From positions 2,294,001 through 2,358,000 of the forward strand of contig NZ_CP011125.1 of the NCBI RefSeq assembly GCF_000737325.1: a DNA stretch of 64,000 nt. The letters are read 5' to 3'. Within the stretch, counting starts at the first letter, position 1, and the number at the start of each line of letters is the position of its first letter. Positions 34,245 through 41,954 of the stretch are shown here, piece after piece. The translations under genes were made by a program, and so were the position numbers. A model generated the notes under the pieces. It did no database searches. It was not told where the DNA came from and saw only the letters and a program-made list of their open reading frames with translations. The DNA comes from Sandaracinus amylolyticus. Its GTDB lineage: Bacteria > Myxococcota_A > Polyangia > Polyangiales > Sandaracinaceae.

Positions 34245-35861
34245 ATGGACGAGCATTTCGACTGGATCGTGATCGGGTCGGGGTTCGGCGGCAGTGTCTC
34301 CGCGCTTCGTTTGAGCGAGAAGGGCTATCGCGTGCTGGTGCTCGAGAAGGGCAAGCGCTTCTCGCAGGCCGACTTCCCGAAGACCAACTGGGACGTGCGC
34401 CGCTGGCTCTGGCGCCCCGAGGTCGGCCTCCAGGGCATCTTCCAGATGTCGTTCCTCTCGCACGTCACGATCCTCCACGGCGTCGGCGTGGGCGGGGGAT
34501 CGCTCGTCTACGCGAACACGCTCCCGCAGCCGAAGGACGGCTTCTTCCAGAACGCGTCGTGGGCGCACCTCGCCGACTGGAAGAAGGAGCTGCTCCCGCA
34601 CTACGCGACCGCGAAGCGCATGCTCGGCGCGAGCACGAACCCGACGGTCACGCCCGGCGATCGCATCCTCAAGTCGATCGCGAAGGACATCGGCAAGGAG
34701 AAGGACTTCCACTCGACCGAGGTCGGTGTCTTCTTCGGCACGCCCGATCAGGAAGTGCCCGACCCGTACTTCGGCGGCGACGGCCCCGCGCGCGTCGGCT
34801 GCAACTACTGCGGCGCGTGCATGACCGGGTGCCGCGTCGGCGCGAAGAACACGCTCGATCGCAACTACCTCTACCTCGCGGAGAAGCGCGGCGCGAAGGT
34901 CGAGCCCGAGACCGAGGTCACCGCGGTGCGCCCGCGCGCGTCGGCCGATGGGAAGAGCGCCGGCTATCGCGTCGAGACCAAGCACACGTTCGGCAGCGCG
35001 ACGCGCACGTTCACCGCGGACAACGTCGTCTTCTCGGGCGGCGTGATGGGCACGATCCCGCTGCTGCTCAAGATGCGCGAGGACGCCGAGGGCCTGCCGA
35101 AGCTCAGCGAGCACGTCGGCGACTTCGTGCGCACGAACAGCGAGGCGCTCATCGGGATCATCGCGCCCGAGTGGAAGGAAGACTTCAGCAAGGGGATCGC
35201 GATCACGTCGATCCTCGAGACCGACGAGCACAGCCACATCGAGCCGGTGCGCTACGCCGAGGGCTCGGGCTTCTTCCGCACGATGGTGCTGCCGCACTCG
35301 CCGGGCTCGAACGTCTTCACGCGCATCGGCGGCTCGGTGCGCAGCTTCTTCCGCCAGCCCGCGCTCTGGCTCAAGGCGCTCACCGTCGGCGACTTCGCGA
35401 AGGCGAGCCAGATCCTGCTCTACATGCGCACGCTCGAGGGCACGCTCTCGCTGCGGCTCGGGCGCAGCGTGTACACCGGGTTCCAGCGCGGGCTCGTCAG
35501 CACGCTGAGCCCCGGCAGCGAGGCGCCCGCCGCGTTCATCGAGGAGGCGACGGATCTCGCGCGCCGCTTCGCGGAGAAGGTCGGCGGCGTCGCGATGACG
35601 ATGCTCACCGAGACGCTCGCGGGCACCCCGACGACCGCGCACATCCTCGGCGGCGCGTGCATGGGCCGCGACGCGAGCGAGGGCGTGATCGACAGCGAGC
35701 ATCGCGTCTTCGGCTACGACGGCCTCTACGTGATCGACGGCTCCGCGATCAGCGCGAACCCGGGCGTGAACCCCTCGCTCACGATCACCGCGCTCGCCGA
35801 GCGCGCGATGAGCAAGATCCCCGCGAAGCACGCGCACCGGGAGCTCGCGAAGAGCGCATGA
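34245..35861 (+). CDS. GMC-family oxidoreductase, cholesterol-oxidase-like
   Basis: 538 residues. The N-terminal FAD motif is D-W-I-V-I-G-S-G-F-G-G-S-V-S-A-L-R-L, and H-G-V-G-V-G-G-G-S-L-V-Y is the GMC signature near residue 80. The C-terminal F-G-Y-D-G-L-Y-V-I-D-G-S-A-I and N-P-G-V-N-P-S-L-T-I-T-A-L complete the FAD site. Between them, C-N-Y-C-G-A-C-M-T-G-C (about 186-196) forms a C-x2-C-x2-C-x3-C cluster. That cluster is shared by this cholesterol-oxidase-like branch and could hold an iron-sulfur centre. The likely substrate is a sterol or other alcohol. It is translationally coupled to a thioesterase gene (ATGA). Confidence 0.9.
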   Translation: MDEHFDWIVIGSGFGGSVSALRLSEKGYRVLVLEKGKRFSQADFPKTNWDVRRWLWRPEVGLQGIFQMSFLSHVTILHGVGVGGGSLVYANTLPQPKDGFFQNASWAHLADWKKELLPHYATAKRMLGASTNPTVTPGDRILKSIAKDIGKEKDFHSTEVGVFFGTPDQEVPDPYFGGDGPARVGCNYCGACMTGCRVGAKNTLDRNYLYLAEKRGAKVEPETEVTAVRPRASADGKSAGYRVETKHTFGSATRTFTADNVVFSGGVMGTIPLLLKMREDAEGLPKLSEHVGDFVRTNSEALIGIIAPEWKEDFSKGIAITSILETDEHSHIEPVRYAEGSGFFRTMVLPHSPGSNVFTRIGGSVRSFFRQPALWLKALTVGDFAKASQILLYMRTLEGTLSLRLGRSVYTGFQRGLVSTLSPGSEAPAAFIEEATDLARRFAEKVGGVAMTMLTETLAGTPTTAHILGGACMGRDASEGVIDSEHRVFGYDGLYVIDGSAISANPGVNPSLTITALAERAMSKIPAKHAHRELAKSA

Positions 35862-36253
35862 CGACCGCGACGTTCCCCGTGCAGATCTACTACGAGGACA
35901 CCGATCACTCGGGCCTCGTCTACCACGCGAACTACCTCAAGTACTTCGAGCGCGCGCGCGAGCACCTGCTCGGCGTCGAGGAGCTCGTGCGCCTGCTCCA
36001 CCAGGACGGCGTCGGCTTCGTCGTCTACAAGTGCGAGCTCACGTTCAAGCAGGGCGCGGTGTTCGGCGACACGCTCGAGATCCGCAGCACGCCGCGGATG
36101 GAGAGCGGCTTCCGCATCGTGTTCCAGCAGGACGTGTGGCGGCGCGGCGAGCTCCTCGTGCAAGGCGTCGTGCACATGGTCTGCGTCGACGCGAACAAGA
36201 AGCTCGTGCCGATCCCGAAGAGCGTGATCGATCGGGTGCAGGCGGGCGCGTGA
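35858..36253 (+). CDS. YbgC/4-hydroxybenzoyl-CoA thioesterase family acyl-CoA thioesterase
   Basis: 131 residues, a complete hotdog fold. The active-site motif is Y-Y-E-D-T-D-H-S-G-L-V-Y-H-A-N-Y-L-K-Y-F-E-R-A-R, where the first Asp of D-T-D is the catalytic position of the YbgC/4HBT family. It hydrolyses short or aromatic acyl-CoA esters in the cytoplasm. Its ATG overlaps the stop of the GMC oxidoreductase gene, so the two are made together and probably work in one lipid or sterol-related pathway. Confidence 0.92.
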   Translation: MTTATFPVQIYYEDTDHSGLVYHANYLKYFERAREHLLGVEELVRLLHQDGVGFVVYKCELTFKQGAVFGDTLEIRSTPRMESGFRIVFQQDVWRRGELLVQGVVHMVCVDANKKLVPIPKSVIDRVQAGA

Positions 36254-36280
36254 GCGCGCGCGCGCTACACCTCCGCGCGC

Positions 36281-37483
36281 GTGAGCAGCATCTGGACGCG
36301 CCCGTTCCTCGTCGCGTTCGCCGCGAACTTCCTGCACGGGCTCGGGGTGTTGCTGACGCTCCACCTGCCGGGCCTGCTCGAGCGGTGGGGCGAGCGCGCG
36401 CTGACCGTCGGGCTCGTCGTCGCGTCGGCGGGCGCGGGCGCGGTCGCGGTGCGCCCGTTCGCGGGGCGCGCGATGGACGGCGGCGCCGGGCGCCGCGGCG
36501 TGATGGTGCTCGGCGGGCTCGTGCACGCGATCGCGTGCGCGGGGTACCTCTTCGTCGATCACGTCGGGCCCCTCTTGTGGATCGTGCGCGTCGCGCATGG
36601 CCTCGGATCGGGCGCGGCGCTCGCGGCGCTCTTCACGTCGGCGACCGATCTCGTGCCCGCGGCGCGTCGCGTGGAAGGGCTCGCGACGTTCGGCGTGTCG
36701 GGCCTCATGCCGGTCGCGCTCGGCGGGCTGGTCGGCGATCTCGTGCTGCAGCACGCGGGGTTCACCGAGCTCTTCGTGCTGATGCTCGCGTGCTCGAGCC
36801 TCGGGCTCCTCGTCTCGCTCGCGCTGCCCGAGACCGGCGCGCGCCAGGGTCGCGACGCGGTCCACGTGCACGCGCGCGCGCAGCGCGGCTTCGTCGCGGT
36901 CGCGCTGCAGCGCGATCTGCTGCCGGTGTGGTTCATCGGGCTCGCGTTCGCGAGCGCGCTCGGCGCGACCTACGCGTTCCTCGCGACCTTCGTGCTCGAG
37001 GAGCACATCGGGTCGGTCGGGCTCTTCTACGGGTGGTACGCGGCGATGGCGATCCTGCTGCGCCTCACGGCGGGATGGGTCCCGGAGCGCGTCGGCCCGA
37101 AGCGCGTGCTCGCGCCTTCGCTCGTCGCGATCGCGATCGCGCTCGCCGCGCTCGCGCTGGCGCGCGACGCGTGGTCGATGGCGCTCGCGGGCGCGCTCGC
37201 CGGGCTCGGCCACTCGTTCGCGTTCCCGATCGTCAGCGGCATGACCGCGGGGCGCGCGCGCGACGAGGAGCGCGGCTCGGCGATGTCACTCTTCAGCGCG
37301 ATCTTCGACGCCGGGATCTTGTTCGCGAGCCCGATCTTCGGCGCGCTCGCGGACGCGACCTCGCTGCGCACGACGTTCGCCGCCGCGGCGGTGGTGCCGG
37401 TGATCGGGGGCGCGCTCTTCTTCGTGTGGGACGCCCGCGTGCTCCCGCGGCGGGTCGAAAACGCTGTGATTTCGCGGGACTGA
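36281..37483 (+). CDS. MFS transporter
   Basis: 400 residues with about 12 hydrophobic helices. The first is F-L-V-A-F-A-A-N-F-L-H-G-L-G-V-L-L-T-L-H-L-P. The MFS loop 2-3 is present as R-P-F-A-G-R-A-M-D-G-G-A-G-R-R-G, and the second half repeats it (R-L-T-A-G-W-V-P-E-R-V-G-P-K-R). This resembles sugar-efflux or drug-efflux type members. The substrate is unknown. The GTG start lies 27 bases after the thioesterase stop, probably in the same transcription unit. A 21-bp tandem array follows its stop. Confidence 0.85.
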   Translation: MSSIWTRPFLVAFAANFLHGLGVLLTLHLPGLLERWGERALTVGLVVASAGAGAVAVRPFAGRAMDGGAGRRGVMVLGGLVHAIACAGYLFVDHVGPLLWIVRVAHGLGSGAALAALFTSATDLVPAARRVEGLATFGVSGLMPVALGGLVGDLVLQHAGFTELFVLMLACSSLGLLVSLALPETGARQGRDAVHVHARAQRGFVAVALQRDLLPVWFIGLAFASALGATYAFLATFVLEEHIGSVGLFYGWYAAMAILLRLTAGWVPERVGPKRVLAPSLVAIAIALAALALARDAWSMALAGALAGLGHSFAFPIVSGMTAGRARDEERGSAMSLFSAIFDAGILFASPIFGALADATSLRTTFAAAAVVPVIGGALFFVWDARVLPRRVENAVISRD

Positions 37484-37536
37484 GCCCCCGCGGTCGGTCT
37501 CGTGCCCGCCGCGGTCGGCCACGTCGCCGCTGGGCG

Positions 37537-37803
37537 CCGTCTCGGTGCCGCTGCGCGCCGTCTCGGTGCCGCTGCGCGCGGTCTCGGTGCCGCTGTTCGT
37601 GCCAACGGTGCCGCCGTTCCGTGCAACGGTGCCGCCGATCGCGAAAACGGTGCCGCCGATCGCCAAAACGAGGGCGCCGATCGCGAAATCGAGGCCGGCA
37701 GTGGGGGCGCCGCACCCCACCGATCAGTTCCTCGGGGCCGCCGATCAGTTCCTCGGGGCCGCCGATCAGCTCCTCGGGGCCGCCGTCATGCTCCGCGGGG
37801 CCG
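37537..37803. repeat. Two blocks of 21-bp tandem repeats between convergent genes
   Basis: Block one (about 37537-37692) is a degenerate 21-base period that drifts from GCCGTCTCGGTGCCGCTGCG-type units to GCCGATCGCGAAAACGGTGC-type units. Block two (37721-37803) has three near-identical 21-base units beginning CGATCAGTTCCTCGGGGCCG and a decayed fourth that runs into the last codons of the methyltransferase gene. A 7-residue period appears in translation on both strands, but no start context supports a gene. The array sits between a plus-strand stop at 37483 and a minus-strand stop at 37786. Block-one units contain CGATCG-like sites, also seen in the 42-bp array. Confidence 0.85.
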
Positions 37804-39270
37804 CTGCGCGGCGCGGCGGACGATCAGCATCTTGATCCCACCGCGCGCGTCGACGCCGGGCTCGGTCACGAAGCCGGGCGGCAGCGTGCGCACGTCGAAG
37901 CTGCGCGGGAGCTTCAGCACGATCGCGCCCTCGAACGTCGCGATCAGCGGGCGCACGTCGAGCGCGAGATCCTCCGCGACGACACGCGCGCGATCGTAGT
38001 CGCGCCCGCCCCACGGCGGGTCGAGCACCAGCACGTCGGCGCGCTCGCGCGCGATCACGTCGTGCACGTCGCCGTGCACGAAGCGGATGCGCGACGCGAC
38101 GTCGTAGATGCGCGCGTTGTGCGCGGCCATCGCGAGGCGCGACGTGTCGAGGTCGACCGCGATCACCTCGCGCACCTCGGGCCGCCGCGCGAGCGCGATT
38201 GCGATCGATCCGATGCCGCACGTGCCGTCGATCACCACGCCGTGCGCGCCCTCGGCGATGCGATCGGCGAGCGCCTCGGGCGTCGCCGAGAAGAGCCCTT
38301 CGTCGTCGGCCTGGATGCCGCGATCCCACCGCGAGAAGAGCTCGCGTCGACGCTCGCTCCGCGGGCGCCAGGGCGGCGCGGCGCGACCGGCGCGCAGCGG
38401 AGGATCGACGTGCACCCGCACGATCTCGCCGCCGAGCGGCAGGCCGTCGAGCTCGCGCAGCGCCCAGCGCGCCTTCGCGGCGGGGATGTCTCCGCGCCAT
38501 CGCGAGGTGTCGAGCCACGCGGGGGCTTCCACGCGCACTCGCACCGCGCGCGCGGTGTCGCGCGGCATCAGTCGATCGACGACGTCGCGCGCGCGCTCGG
38601 CCGCGTCCTCCGCGTCGTCGCCGCGCGCGAGCGTCGCTTCGCGCGCGAGCGCGGCGAGCAGCGCGAGATCGTAGGCTGCGTCGTCGTCGTCGTCGCGCAG
38701 CGCGCCGAGCCCGAAGACCTCGGGCGCGACGAGATCGATCGCGCTCCAGCCCTCGTGCTGCGCGTGGCGCATCGAGAGCGACGCGACGCCTCCCTCCGCG
38801 CGCCGCAGCCACGCCGGGTGCACGCCGCCGAGGATCGGGCCCACGCGCGTCGTGACCCGCAGCGTGCGCGCGAGCAGGCGATCGGTGCGCGCCCGCCCCA
38901 CGATGCGCGCGAGCGCGCGCGGCACCGAGATCGGCGAGGCGATGCCCTCGAGGTGGGCGCGCACCGTCGCCTCGATCGTGCGCACCTCGCGCGGCGCCGA
39001 CGCGACGAGCGCCTCGAGCGCGTCCTCCGGCGCGTCGGGCGATGCCGCGAGCGCGATCGCCCGCGCGGTGTGCGCGACCACGCGCGGCGCGAGCGGATGC
39101 GCGGCGCCCCGCGCGAGCCCGGCGAGCTCGTCCCGTACCCGGGCCTCGCTCGCGCACCACGCGACGATCCCGTCGCCGATCCACCACGTGCGCGGACCGT
39201 CGAACGGCAGCGCGCTCGGCCGCGCCTCGAGCGGCATCCCGAGCTCCGCGATCACCTCGTCGTCGCGCAC
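37786..39270 (-). CDS. TGS1-like class I methyltransferase with large N-terminal domain
   Basis: 494 residues. The C-terminal third is a SAM-dependent Rossmann methyltransferase: V-V-I-D-G-T-C-G-I-G-S-I-A-I-A-L-A-R (motif I), V-I-A-V-D-L-D (acidic motif II), and V-L-V-L-D-P-P-W-G-G (motif IV). The D-P-P-W-G-G form is characteristic of the RNA cap guanine-N2 methyltransferase (TGS1) family, which has bacterial members acting on unknown RNAs. The N-terminal 300 residues are Ala/Arg-rich and not recognised. The GTG start is six bases after CAGACT, so a short or absent leader is possible. Confidence 0.78.
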   Translation of the reverse strand: MRDDEVIAELGMPLEARPSALPFDGPRTWWIGDGIVAWCASEARVRDELAGLARGAAHPLAPRVVAHTARAIALAASPDAPEDALEALVASAPREVRTIEATVRAHLEGIASPISVPRALARIVGRARTDRLLARTLRVTTRVGPILGGVHPAWLRRAEGGVASLSMRHAQHEGWSAIDLVAPEVFGLGALRDDDDDAAYDLALLAALAREATLARGDDAEDAAERARDVVDRLMPRDTARAVRVRVEAPAWLDTSRWRGDIPAAKARWALRELDGLPLGGEIVRVHVDPPLRAGRAAPPWRPRSERRRELFSRWDRGIQADDEGLFSATPEALADRIAEGAHGVVIDGTCGIGSIAIALARRPEVREVIAVDLDTSRLAMAAHNARIYDVASRIRFVHGDVHDVIARERADVLVLDPPWGGRDYDRARVVAEDLALDVRPLIATFEGAIVLKLPRSFDVRTLPPGFVTEPGVDARGGIKMLIVRRAAQRPRGA

Positions 39271-39327
39271 GGCGCGAGTCTGCCATGCTGCATCGCGCGC
39301 GTTCGCGCGGCATGCTCGTGCCCTCCG

Positions 39328-39537
39328 ATGACCGCCGCGCGCGATGTCGACGACGTGATCACCGACGCGCTGCGCGAGCTCGGCCTGCCCGAGGATCTGC
39401 GCGACGAGGTGCGCGCCCGGGTGGACGCGCCCGACGAGACGTGGCGCACCTGCTGCGGCGGGTTCTGCGATCCCTGCGTGACCGTGATCGCGCGCGCCGT
39501 CGACCGCGTGCGCGCGCTGCGCCGGGAGCGAGGGTGA
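39328..39537 (+). CDS. Small Cys-rich protein (69 aa)
   Basis: A 69-residue protein that is acidic at the N-terminus and contains T-C-C-G-G-F-C-D-P-C (about 41-50), four Cys in a CC-x3-C-x2-C arrangement able to bind a metal ion or redox-active disulfides. The ending is basic. Its gene is divergent from the methyltransferase gene across 57 bases. The family is not recognised. Codon positions keep the strong GC3 bias typical of real genes here. Confidence 0.6.
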   Translation: MTAARDVDDVITDALRELGLPEDLRDEVRARVDAPDETWRTCCGGFCDPCVTVIARAVDRVRALRRERG

Positions 39538-39550
39538 CCCCGCCGCGGGG

Positions 39551-39580
39551 TTGCTCGAACGCCCGCCGGTCTCCTACGCT
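39551..39580 (+). promoter_or_regulatory. Promoter for the gene at 39591
   Basis: TTGCTC (39551-39556) and TACGCT (39575-39580) are spaced by 18 bases. The ATG at 39591 is ten bases past the -10 box, leaving a leader of only about three or four bases and no room for a ribosome binding site. Confidence 0.55.
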
Positions 39581-39590
39581 TGGGCTCTCG

Positions 39591-40178
39591 ATGCGTGCTC
39601 TTCTTCCTGCGCTCGTGATCGCCCTCGCGGCGCTCGTTCCCGAGCCCGCTGCGGCGCAGGACGCACGCGGCGCCGTGGTGCTCGTCGTCGATCCCGGGCA
39701 CGCGCGCATCAACCCGGAGCGGCTGCGCCGCACCATCGCGAGCACGCTCGGTCGGGAGCTGGTGCGCATCACCGATCCCCAGGCCCACGGCGCGACCGGC
39801 ACGCTGACGATCGCGCACTCGGCGCGCGCGCGCTGGCTCGTGCGCTTCGACGCGACCGGCGGATCGGCGTCGACGGTCGCGGAGATCACGCGCCCCGGGC
39901 GCTACGACGAGACGATCGCGGACGCGGCGCGCCGCGTGATCGGCGAGGTCGAGGCCGCGACCGACGTGCGCTCGGCGCCGACCCGCCCCAACGCGCGCTC
40001 GGGCGCGGGCGCCGACATCTACGTCGTGTGGGTGGACGAGATCCTCGATCCGTTCGAGCACACGCCGCCTCCGCCGCGCCGCGAGATCGCGATCGCGTCC
40101 GAGGTGATCGATCCGTTCGCGCCGATCGCGGCGCGCCACCGCACGTTCTCCGAAGTGCTCGATCCTTGGGGACGCTGA
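39591..40178 (+). CDS. Secreted protein of unknown function
   Basis: 195 residues with a signal peptide (M-R-A-L-L-P-A-L-V-I-A-L-A-A-L-V, cleavage after A-A-A-Q). The mature N-terminus, A-V-V-L-V-V-D-P-G-H-A-R-I-N-P, looks like an amidase-3 start (D-P-G-H), but the remaining zinc ligands are not found and the length is too short. The strand A-R-W-L-V-R-F-D-A-T-G-G fits a generic sensor or binding fold. The C-terminal third is Pro-rich with repeated D-P-F/D-P-W turns. The function is unknown. It is followed within seven bases by the next gene. Confidence 0.7.
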   Translation: MRALLPALVIALAALVPEPAAAQDARGAVVLVVDPGHARINPERLRRTIASTLGRELVRITDPQAHGATGTLTIAHSARARWLVRFDATGGSASTVAEITRPGRYDETIADAARRVIGEVEAATDVRSAPTRPNARSGAGADIYVVWVDEILDPFEHTPPPPRREIAIASEVIDPFAPIAARHRTFSEVLDPWGR

Positions 40179-40185
40179 GCCGCGC

Positions 40186-40602
40186 ATGAGCCGCGCGCTC
40201 CGAATCGCCGGCGTGGGCTGCGGCCTGCTCGCGTTCGTCGCGACCTGCGCGACGTCGGTGGCCTGCTACGCGGTGCTGCCCGCGCCCGCGCGCGACGCGG
40301 CGCAGGGCTTCCTCGCGGACGTGCGCGCATCGCAGTGGCAGAGCGCGGTCCAGCGCACGAGCGCCGCGTACCAGCGCGATCACGACGCCGCGCGCCTGCA
40401 GCGCGAGGTCGAGCGACTGCCGCGCCTGGCGCGCCACACCGACGCGACGTTCATGAACGCGACGCTCGACGGCGAGACCGCGGTGCTCGACGGCGTGCTC
40501 GTCACGCCCGACGGCGAGGTGCCGATCGCGGTCGAGCTCGAGCACGACGCGGGCTATTGGTACGTGGACCTCGTCGTCGTACAGGGAGCTCCGCTCGAAT
40601 GA
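40186..40602 (+). CDS. Membrane-anchored protein with NTF2/DUF4878-like domain
   Basis: 138 residues. An N-terminal transmembrane helix (I-A-G-V-G-C-G-L-L-A-F-V-A-T-C-A) precedes a small alpha/beta domain starting A-A-Q-G-F-L-A-D-V-R-A-S-Q-W-Q-S-A-V and ending Y-W-Y-V-D-L-V-V-V, the outline of DUF4878/NTF2-like extracytoplasmic domains. The function is unknown. It is coupled to the next gene by an ATGA overlap and follows the secreted protein at 39591, so the three probably form one transcript. Confidence 0.72.
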   Translation: MSRALRIAGVGCGLLAFVATCATSVACYAVLPAPARDAAQGFLADVRASQWQSAVQRTSAAYQRDHDAARLQREVERLPRLARHTDATFMNATLDGETAVLDGVLVTPDGEVPIAVELEHDAGYWYVDLVVVQGAPLE

Positions 40603-41906
40603 TGATGCGCGTGTCGTCGATCGCGCTGCTGCTCGTCCTCGCGCTGGCCGCTCGCGCGTCGGCGCACGGTCGCGAGCCCTCGCTCGGCGCGGTGACCTTC
40701 CATCCGACCGATCGCGATCACGTCGTGGTGCGCGCCACCTGGGGCTTCATCACGACGCGCGACGGTGGCGAGACGTGGACGTGGCAGTGCGCGGACGCGG
40801 TGCCCTTCGATCGCACCAACGAGGATCCCGCGATCGTGATGTTCCCGTCGCGCGCCCTGGTCGCCGCGACGTTCGACGGCCTGCACCGGAGCGACGAGGC
40901 GCAGTGCGCGTGGTCGACGCCCGAGACCGCGCCCGACGACGAGTACGTCGTCGACGTCGTGCAGGACCCGAGCGAGCCCCGCACCGCGTGGCTGATCACG
41001 TCGACGGGCACGACGCCCGACGAGGTGCGCCGCAGCGAGGACGAAGGGCTCACCTGGTCGACGATCGCGATCCCGCACCCGACCGCGCTGACCGATCGCA
41101 TCCGCGTGGGGACGAGCGATCCGATGCGCGTGTACACGAGCGGCGCGATCCTGATGACCGACACCGAGCCGCGCCGCGGCGTGGTCCTGCGCAGCGACGA
41201 TCGCGCGGAGACGTTCCGCGCGATCGAGATCCCGCTGGTCGAGGGCGAGCGCATCGTGCACGTGCTCGGCGTCGATCCGACGAACGCGGATCGCCTGTTC
41301 GCGCGGATGGTGCGGCCGGTCGCCGACGAGGTCCCGGAGCGCCTCTTGATCAGCGAGGACGGCGGCGACACGTGGCGCACGGTGCTCGAGATGCTCGAGA
41401 TCGTCGGCTTCGCGATGAGCGCGGACGGCCGGACGGTGTGGGCGGGAAGCTGGGACGGCGGGCTCGCGCGCTCGACCGACGGCGGGCTCACGTTCGAGAT
41501 GCTCGATCCCGCGCTGCGCGTGCGCTGCCTCGCGCAGCGCGAGGGCGAGCTCTGGGTGTGCGCCGACGATCGCACGACGGGCTTCGCGCTCGCGCGCTCG
41601 AGCGATGGCGGCGAGACGCTCGACGCGCTCTGGAGCTACGACGACGTGCGCAACGACGTCGGCTGCAGCGCGGACACGCAGGTCGGCGAGCGGTGCCCGA
41701 TGTTCTGGCCCGACCTGGTGTTCGATCTCCAGGTCGACGCGGGCATCGTGCCCGACGCGGGCGTGACGACGATGGACGCGGGGAGCGGAGAGGGCGGCGG
41801 CGACGGGGGCTGCTCGTGCCGCGCCGGGCCGTCCACCCGCGCGCCGGGCGGGGCGCTCCTGCTCGGGCTCGCGCTGCTCGCGCTGCGTCGCGCCCGTCGC
41901 GTTTGA
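40599..41906 (+). CDS. Exported beta-propeller (BNR/sortilin-like) with MYXO-CTERM-like tail
   Basis: 435 residues; signal peptide about 1-23 (A-R-A-S-A-H). The body has repeated BNR-type blades with Asp boxes: T-T-R-D-G-G-E-T-W-T-W, R-S-E-D-E-G-L-T-W, I-S-E-D-G-G-D-T-W-R, R-S-T-D-G-G-L-T-F and R-S-S-D-G-G-E-T-L. It ends in C-S-C-R-A, then a hydrophobic helix (A-L-L-L-G-L-A-L-L-A-L) and R-R-A-R-R, the tripartite MYXO-CTERM type sorting tail of myxobacteria. It should be anchored at the cell surface. It has three consecutive ATG codons, the first overlapping the previous stop. Confidence 0.85.
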   Translation: MMMRVSSIALLLVLALAARASAHGREPSLGAVTFHPTDRDHVVVRATWGFITTRDGGETWTWQCADAVPFDRTNEDPAIVMFPSRALVAATFDGLHRSDEAQCAWSTPETAPDDEYVVDVVQDPSEPRTAWLITSTGTTPDEVRRSEDEGLTWSTIAIPHPTALTDRIRVGTSDPMRVYTSGAILMTDTEPRRGVVLRSDDRAETFRAIEIPLVEGERIVHVLGVDPTNADRLFARMVRPVADEVPERLLISEDGGDTWRTVLEMLEIVGFAMSADGRTVWAGSWDGGLARSTDGGLTFEMLDPALRVRCLAQREGELWVCADDRTTGFALARSSDGGETLDALWSYDDVRNDVGCSADTQVGERCPMFWPDLVFDLQVDAGIVPDAGVTTMDAGSGEGGGDGGCSCRAGPSTRAPGGALLLGLALLALRRARRV

Positions 41907-41932
41907 CGCGCGCCCGAGCGCGAACGTACCGT
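41903..41932 (+). promoter_or_regulatory. Promoter for the TPR/PEGA gene
   Basis: TTGACG (41903-41908) and TACCGT (41927-41932) are spaced by 18 bases. The -35 box contains the TGA stop of the preceding gene. Unlike the leaderless cases, the start at 41955 has a ribosome binding site (GGAGG, 41945-41949). Confidence 0.65.
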
Positions 41933-41954
41933 CGCCCTCTCGGTGGAGGTCTTC

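Noticed and set aside
37286-37720. Open frames with a 7-residue repeat (such as F-A-I-G-G-T-V) in the 21-bp array
   Set aside because: Same reasoning: repeat-driven frames on both strands, one of which runs antisense into the MFS gene.
39591-40178. N-acetylmuramoyl-L-alanine amidase (D-P-G-H motif near the N-terminus)
   Set aside because: Only the first motif matches; the Glu and second His ligands of amidase-3 are not found and the protein is too short.
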